Program-made: the position numbers and the translations under genes
Assembly (NCBI GenBank): GCA_015478945.1
Contig: JABUQX010022233.1
Coordinates: 1-20,079 of the forward strand
Reading direction: 5' to 3'
Source of the DNA: Trachelipus rathkii
Lineage: Eukaryota > Arthropoda > Malacostraca > Isopoda > Trachelipodidae
Length of the DNA: 20,079 nucleotides
In this document: piece by piece, positions 19,206 through 20,079 of the stretch
How the letters are laid out: each line of letters begins with the position of its first letter
Position numbering within the stretch: position 1 is the first letter of the stretch
The notes under the pieces: generated by a model
What the model was told of the DNA's origin: nothing
The model's database searches: none
What the model saw: only the letters and a program-made list of their open reading frames with translations

Positions 19206-20079
19206 TAAGGTTATGATAAATTTTTGTTAAATAATTAAAATGATAATGTAAAAAATTTGTTAACGTTTTGCATATATTCGTTGGTCTGTTATGATAATCG
19301 GTCAAGGTTATGATACATTTTTGATAAATGTTACCGTTGTGTCAATGTAAGATTTACGTTAAATGTTAGAGATAATGCTGGAAAAGTATGAACAGGGTTA
19401 CGATTTTGTATGTATAAGTTTAGTTTCATCTTATTAGCGTTGGATGTTAAGTGTGGAAACTTTGTTATGTTAACAGTTTATTAGGGCGTAATGTATGTGT
19501 ATAGGTTTGTCGTTGTATGCATTTTTCCTAGTTTTCGATAATGAATTGCTATGTTAGCTTTATTAATGTGAAAACATTGTTATTTTTTAGCATATATTCA
19601 CTGATTATTATATAAAAAGTATGGAACTTTTTGTTAATGTTAACAGTGTATTCGTAACGTATTTTGTGTTAGGTTTGTCTTTGATTATCATAATTTTCTT
19701 AGTTCATGTTACGCTATGTTAGTTTTATTGATGTGGGAAATTTTTTATTACGTTAGAGTATTATCGTTGATCAGTATAATTACACCATGTTGTGATAAAT
19801 TTTAGTTATATATTACTAGTCGTCAGTGTAAGATTAAACGTTAATATGTTAGGATGGGCTTGGACAAAAAGTAAGAATTAGGCTTACGGCTTTGCAACAT
19901 GGTTAGTTGCCTTTACCAGGTGTTAAGTGTGAACTTTGTTAATGTTTAACAGTTTTTTTGTGTGTAAGTTGTGTTAGGTTTGTCTTTTTGCATTATTTTC
20001 TTTGTCATGTTACCTATGGTTATTGTATATTATTGGATGTGGAATAACTTTATTATGGATTAGAGTATATTCCGTTGAT

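Larger units (their letters stand above)
16920..20079 (-). repeat. ~320-bp satellite array, right arm (inverted, G/T-rich on +)
   Basis: Reverse complement of the left-arm satellite, continuing past the window end. The landmark TTATTAATGTGAAAAC and its variants (complement of the left landmark) occurs at about 17538, 18264, 18641, 19565, 19731 and 20035. Also recurring are GTTAATGTTAACAGT (about 18543, 19461, 19631 and 19937), TTAAGTGTGGAACTTTG, GCATATATTCGTTG, GATAAATTTTTGTTAAAT and TTAACGTTAA. The spacing of 166 bases between 19565 and 19731 matches the short unit of the left arm. The part from about 18400 onward is collinear with the left arm in reverse; 16920-18400 is additional satellite in the same G/T orientation. 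Confidence 0.85.

Noticed and set aside
19012..19305. Minus-strand open frame of 97 codons in the right arm
   Set aside because: It crosses from the embedded segment into the satellite, and the left copy does not keep it open.

Overview
This window looks like nuclear, gene-poor, AT-rich DNA from an invertebrate, most likely an arthropod and perhaps a decapod crustacean. The grounds are long (TA)n blocks, (GA)n/(CT)n, (ATT)n and (ACT)n microsatellites, a decayed non-LTR retrotransposon, no compact open reading frames, and a complex satellite array. The taxon is an inference. I see no intact host protein gene, no tRNA, no rRNA and nothing prokaryotic in layout.

Layout. 1-2180: AT-rich spacer with two large TA blocks and a GC-richer, unassigned stretch near 840-1080. 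2186-3224 (minus): a broken ORF1 (gag-like, CCHC zinc-knuckle protein) of a Jockey/CR1/I-type LINE, with its probable 5' untranslated region at 3225-3600; no ORF2 follows. 3600-6680: AT-rich spacer with TA blocks. 6680-7630: poly-T, (ACT)n, (GA)n, a decayed GGAGCC-type dispersed repeat and (CT)n. 7630-10880: AT-rich spacer with many TA blocks and one short reverse-transcriptase-like YADD motif near 9747. 10887-10990: impure (GA)n. 11000-13640: spacer with perfect short hairpins (12127, 12236), (ATT)n runs and a GC-balanced islet at 12360-12600.

13640-20079 is the most structured part. Three copies of a ~150-bp tandem repeat (13640-14065) lead into a ~320-bp satellite (14100-16765) whose + strand is rich in A and C. 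At 16774-16916 a GC-rich island of stacked perfect hairpins ends in T6. Beyond it (16920 to the window end) the same satellite runs in the opposite orientation, rich in G and T. A ~450-bp non-satellite segment and an unusual short ~170-bp monomer occur in both arms, in inverted order. All these landmark pairs have coordinate sums near 35,150-35,180, so the arms are a collinear inverted duplication with its axis near 17,580. The strand switch is at the GC island, about 800 bp to the left of that axis, so the spacer is asymmetric.

No genes here act together. The window records transposon decay, microsatellite growth and an inverted satellite duplication. All coordinates were found by eye; repeat boundaries are good to roughly 10-40 bp.
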